Source: Bacteroidota bacterium
GTDB taxonomy: Bacteria; Bacteroidota; Bacteroidia; Bacteroidales; F082
Assembly: GCA_024279935.1 (NCBI GenBank)
Contig: JAJRQZ010000033.1
Coordinates: 1 to 64,000, forward strand
DNA length: 64,000 nt
Reading direction: 5' to 3'
A program made the translations under genes and the position numbers. Below the pieces are notes generated by a model. That model saw nothing but the letters and a program-made list of their open reading frames with translations. It was not told the origin of the DNA and searched no databases. This document shows positions 63,488 to 64,000 of this stretch, one piece after another. Each line of letters opens with the position of its first letter. Positions within the stretch are counted from its first letter, which is position 1.

Positions 63488-64000
63488 ATGTCGATTGAGC
63501 AAAAGTTAGGGTTTTACAGAAGTCAAATGCCTGAGAACGCCAGGCTTGTGGCGGTTTCAAAAACCAAGCCCAACGAAATGGTATTGGAGGCTTATAATGC
63601 CGGGCAACGCATATTTGGCGAGAACAAAGTTCAGGACCTGGCAGCAAAGCAGGGTCTTTTGCCCTCTGATATCCAATGGCATTTTATCGGACACCTTCAA
63701 CGCAACAAAGTAAAATTTATCGCAGGTTTTGTCGATACTATCCACGCAGTTGATTCGCTCAGGTTGCTGAAGGAAGTTGACAAACAAGCCAAGGCCTGCA
63801 ATAGGACAATAAAATGTTTATTGCAGTTTCATATTGCCGAGGAAGAGTCGAAATTCGGATTGAACTATGAAGAAGCCATAGGAATATTGAGATCTGACGA
63901 GTATTCCGGCATGCAAAATATACAAATAATCGGGCTGATGGGCATGGCAACATATACTAATGACAATGAGCAAGTTAGAAAAGAGTTTAAAAACCTGAGG
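63488..64000 (+). CDS. YggS-family PLP homeostasis protein (5' part, cut by the window edge)
   Basis: 171 codons run off the right edge without a stop. The N-terminal RLVAVSKTKPNEMVLEAYNA carries the PLP lysine (Lys25 in VAVSKTKP). FGENKVQDL, IQWHFIGHLQRNKVKFIAG, IHAVDSLRLL and IIGLMGMATYT follow in the family order. It is a fold-type III alanine-racemase-like barrel protein that buffers vitamin B6 and amino-acid pools; it has no known enzymatic turnover. Full length is usually about 225 residues, so about 50 are missing. Confidence 0.95.
   Translation, partial: MSIEQKLGFYRSQMPENARLVAVSKTKPNEMVLEAYNAGQRIFGENKVQDLAAKQGLLPSDIQWHFIGHLQRNKVKFIAGFVDTIHAVDSLRLLKEVDKQAKACNRTIKCLLQFHIAEEESKFGLNYEEAIGILRSDEYSGMQNIQIIGLMGMATYTNDNEQVRKEFKNLR

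Noticed and set aside
1-64000. tRNA, rRNA, tmRNA, 6S RNA or riboswitch
   Set aside because: Intergenic gaps were read for cloverleaf arms, CCA ends and known leader motifs; none is convincing. The longest gap is only 324 bp.

Overview
The window is a contiguous piece of a Bacteroidota chromosome, probably from the Bacteroidales/Marinilabiliales side of the phylum (order inferred, not proven). The evidence is a gldF-gldG pair, a type IX secretion (T9SS) C-terminal sorting domain, DUF5686, DUF5723 and OmpP1/FadL-like outer-membrane proteins, an editing-less archaeal-type prolyl-tRNA synthetase, and at least sixteen copies of the Bacteroidota -7 promoter box TAnnTTTG placed just upstream of genes. 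Base composition is moderate and even. Almost everything is core gene content; I see no prophage, CRISPR array, integron, restriction or defence island, rRNA or tRNA.

Layout. 1-140: edge of an IS1595-type insertion sequence. 293-2598: minus-strand operon TetR regulator, atypical SDR, metallo-beta-lactamase-fold hydrolase, with a palindromic operator candidate. 2870-6415: gldF, gldG and a DUF4340 gene. 6425-11365: minus-strand run rsfS-ftsH-LUD protein-cdsA-psd (ribosome silencing, membrane proteolysis, phospholipid synthesis). 11471-14490: birA, SRPBCC protein, pyrE, NUDIX hydrolase, coaD. 14529-25386: TlpA-like protein, secA, lipoprotein, patatin with beta-barrel, pyrH, GT39 glycosyltransferase, frr. 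25383-30696: AI-2E-type permease, YtxH protein, holin-like protein, a frameshifted DUF5686 gene and a conserved membrane protein. 30944-34861: purB, an MsbA-like ABC exporter, a small transposon-like element, a TrmH-type methyltransferase. 34931-37375: T9SS cargo protein. 37621-43344: GAPDH, lpxH, purine nucleoside phosphorylase, lpxK, Nif3-like protein, zinc-ribbon coiled-coil protein. 43429-50841: TPR protein, OmpP1-like porin, a Gly/Tyr/Trp-rich lipoprotein, proS, glyA. 51166-55644: paired M16 peptidases, CPBP protease, GT4 glycosyltransferase. 55791-60043: a four-helix putative haem protein, a lipoprotein and DUF5723 pair. 60284-64000: sdaA, an LTA-synthase-like sulfatase-fold enzyme, and the start of a YggS-family gene.

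The most interesting items are small: (i) a 177-bp MITE-like element at 34136-34312 with 15-bp perfect inverted repeats and an 8-bp target duplication, inserted exactly between two convergent stop codons; (ii) three genes (pyrE, trmH-like, M16 peptidase) whose -7 box ends 4-5 nt before the ATG, predicting leaderless mRNAs, one with its promoter fused to the upstream terminator; (iii) a conserved-looking membrane protein at 55791-56429 whose histidines are placed as if to hold two haems; (iv) a one-base frameshift in the DUF5686 gene; (v) an unusual low-complexity lipoprotein. I did not find a convincing wholly new multi-gene system and do not claim one.
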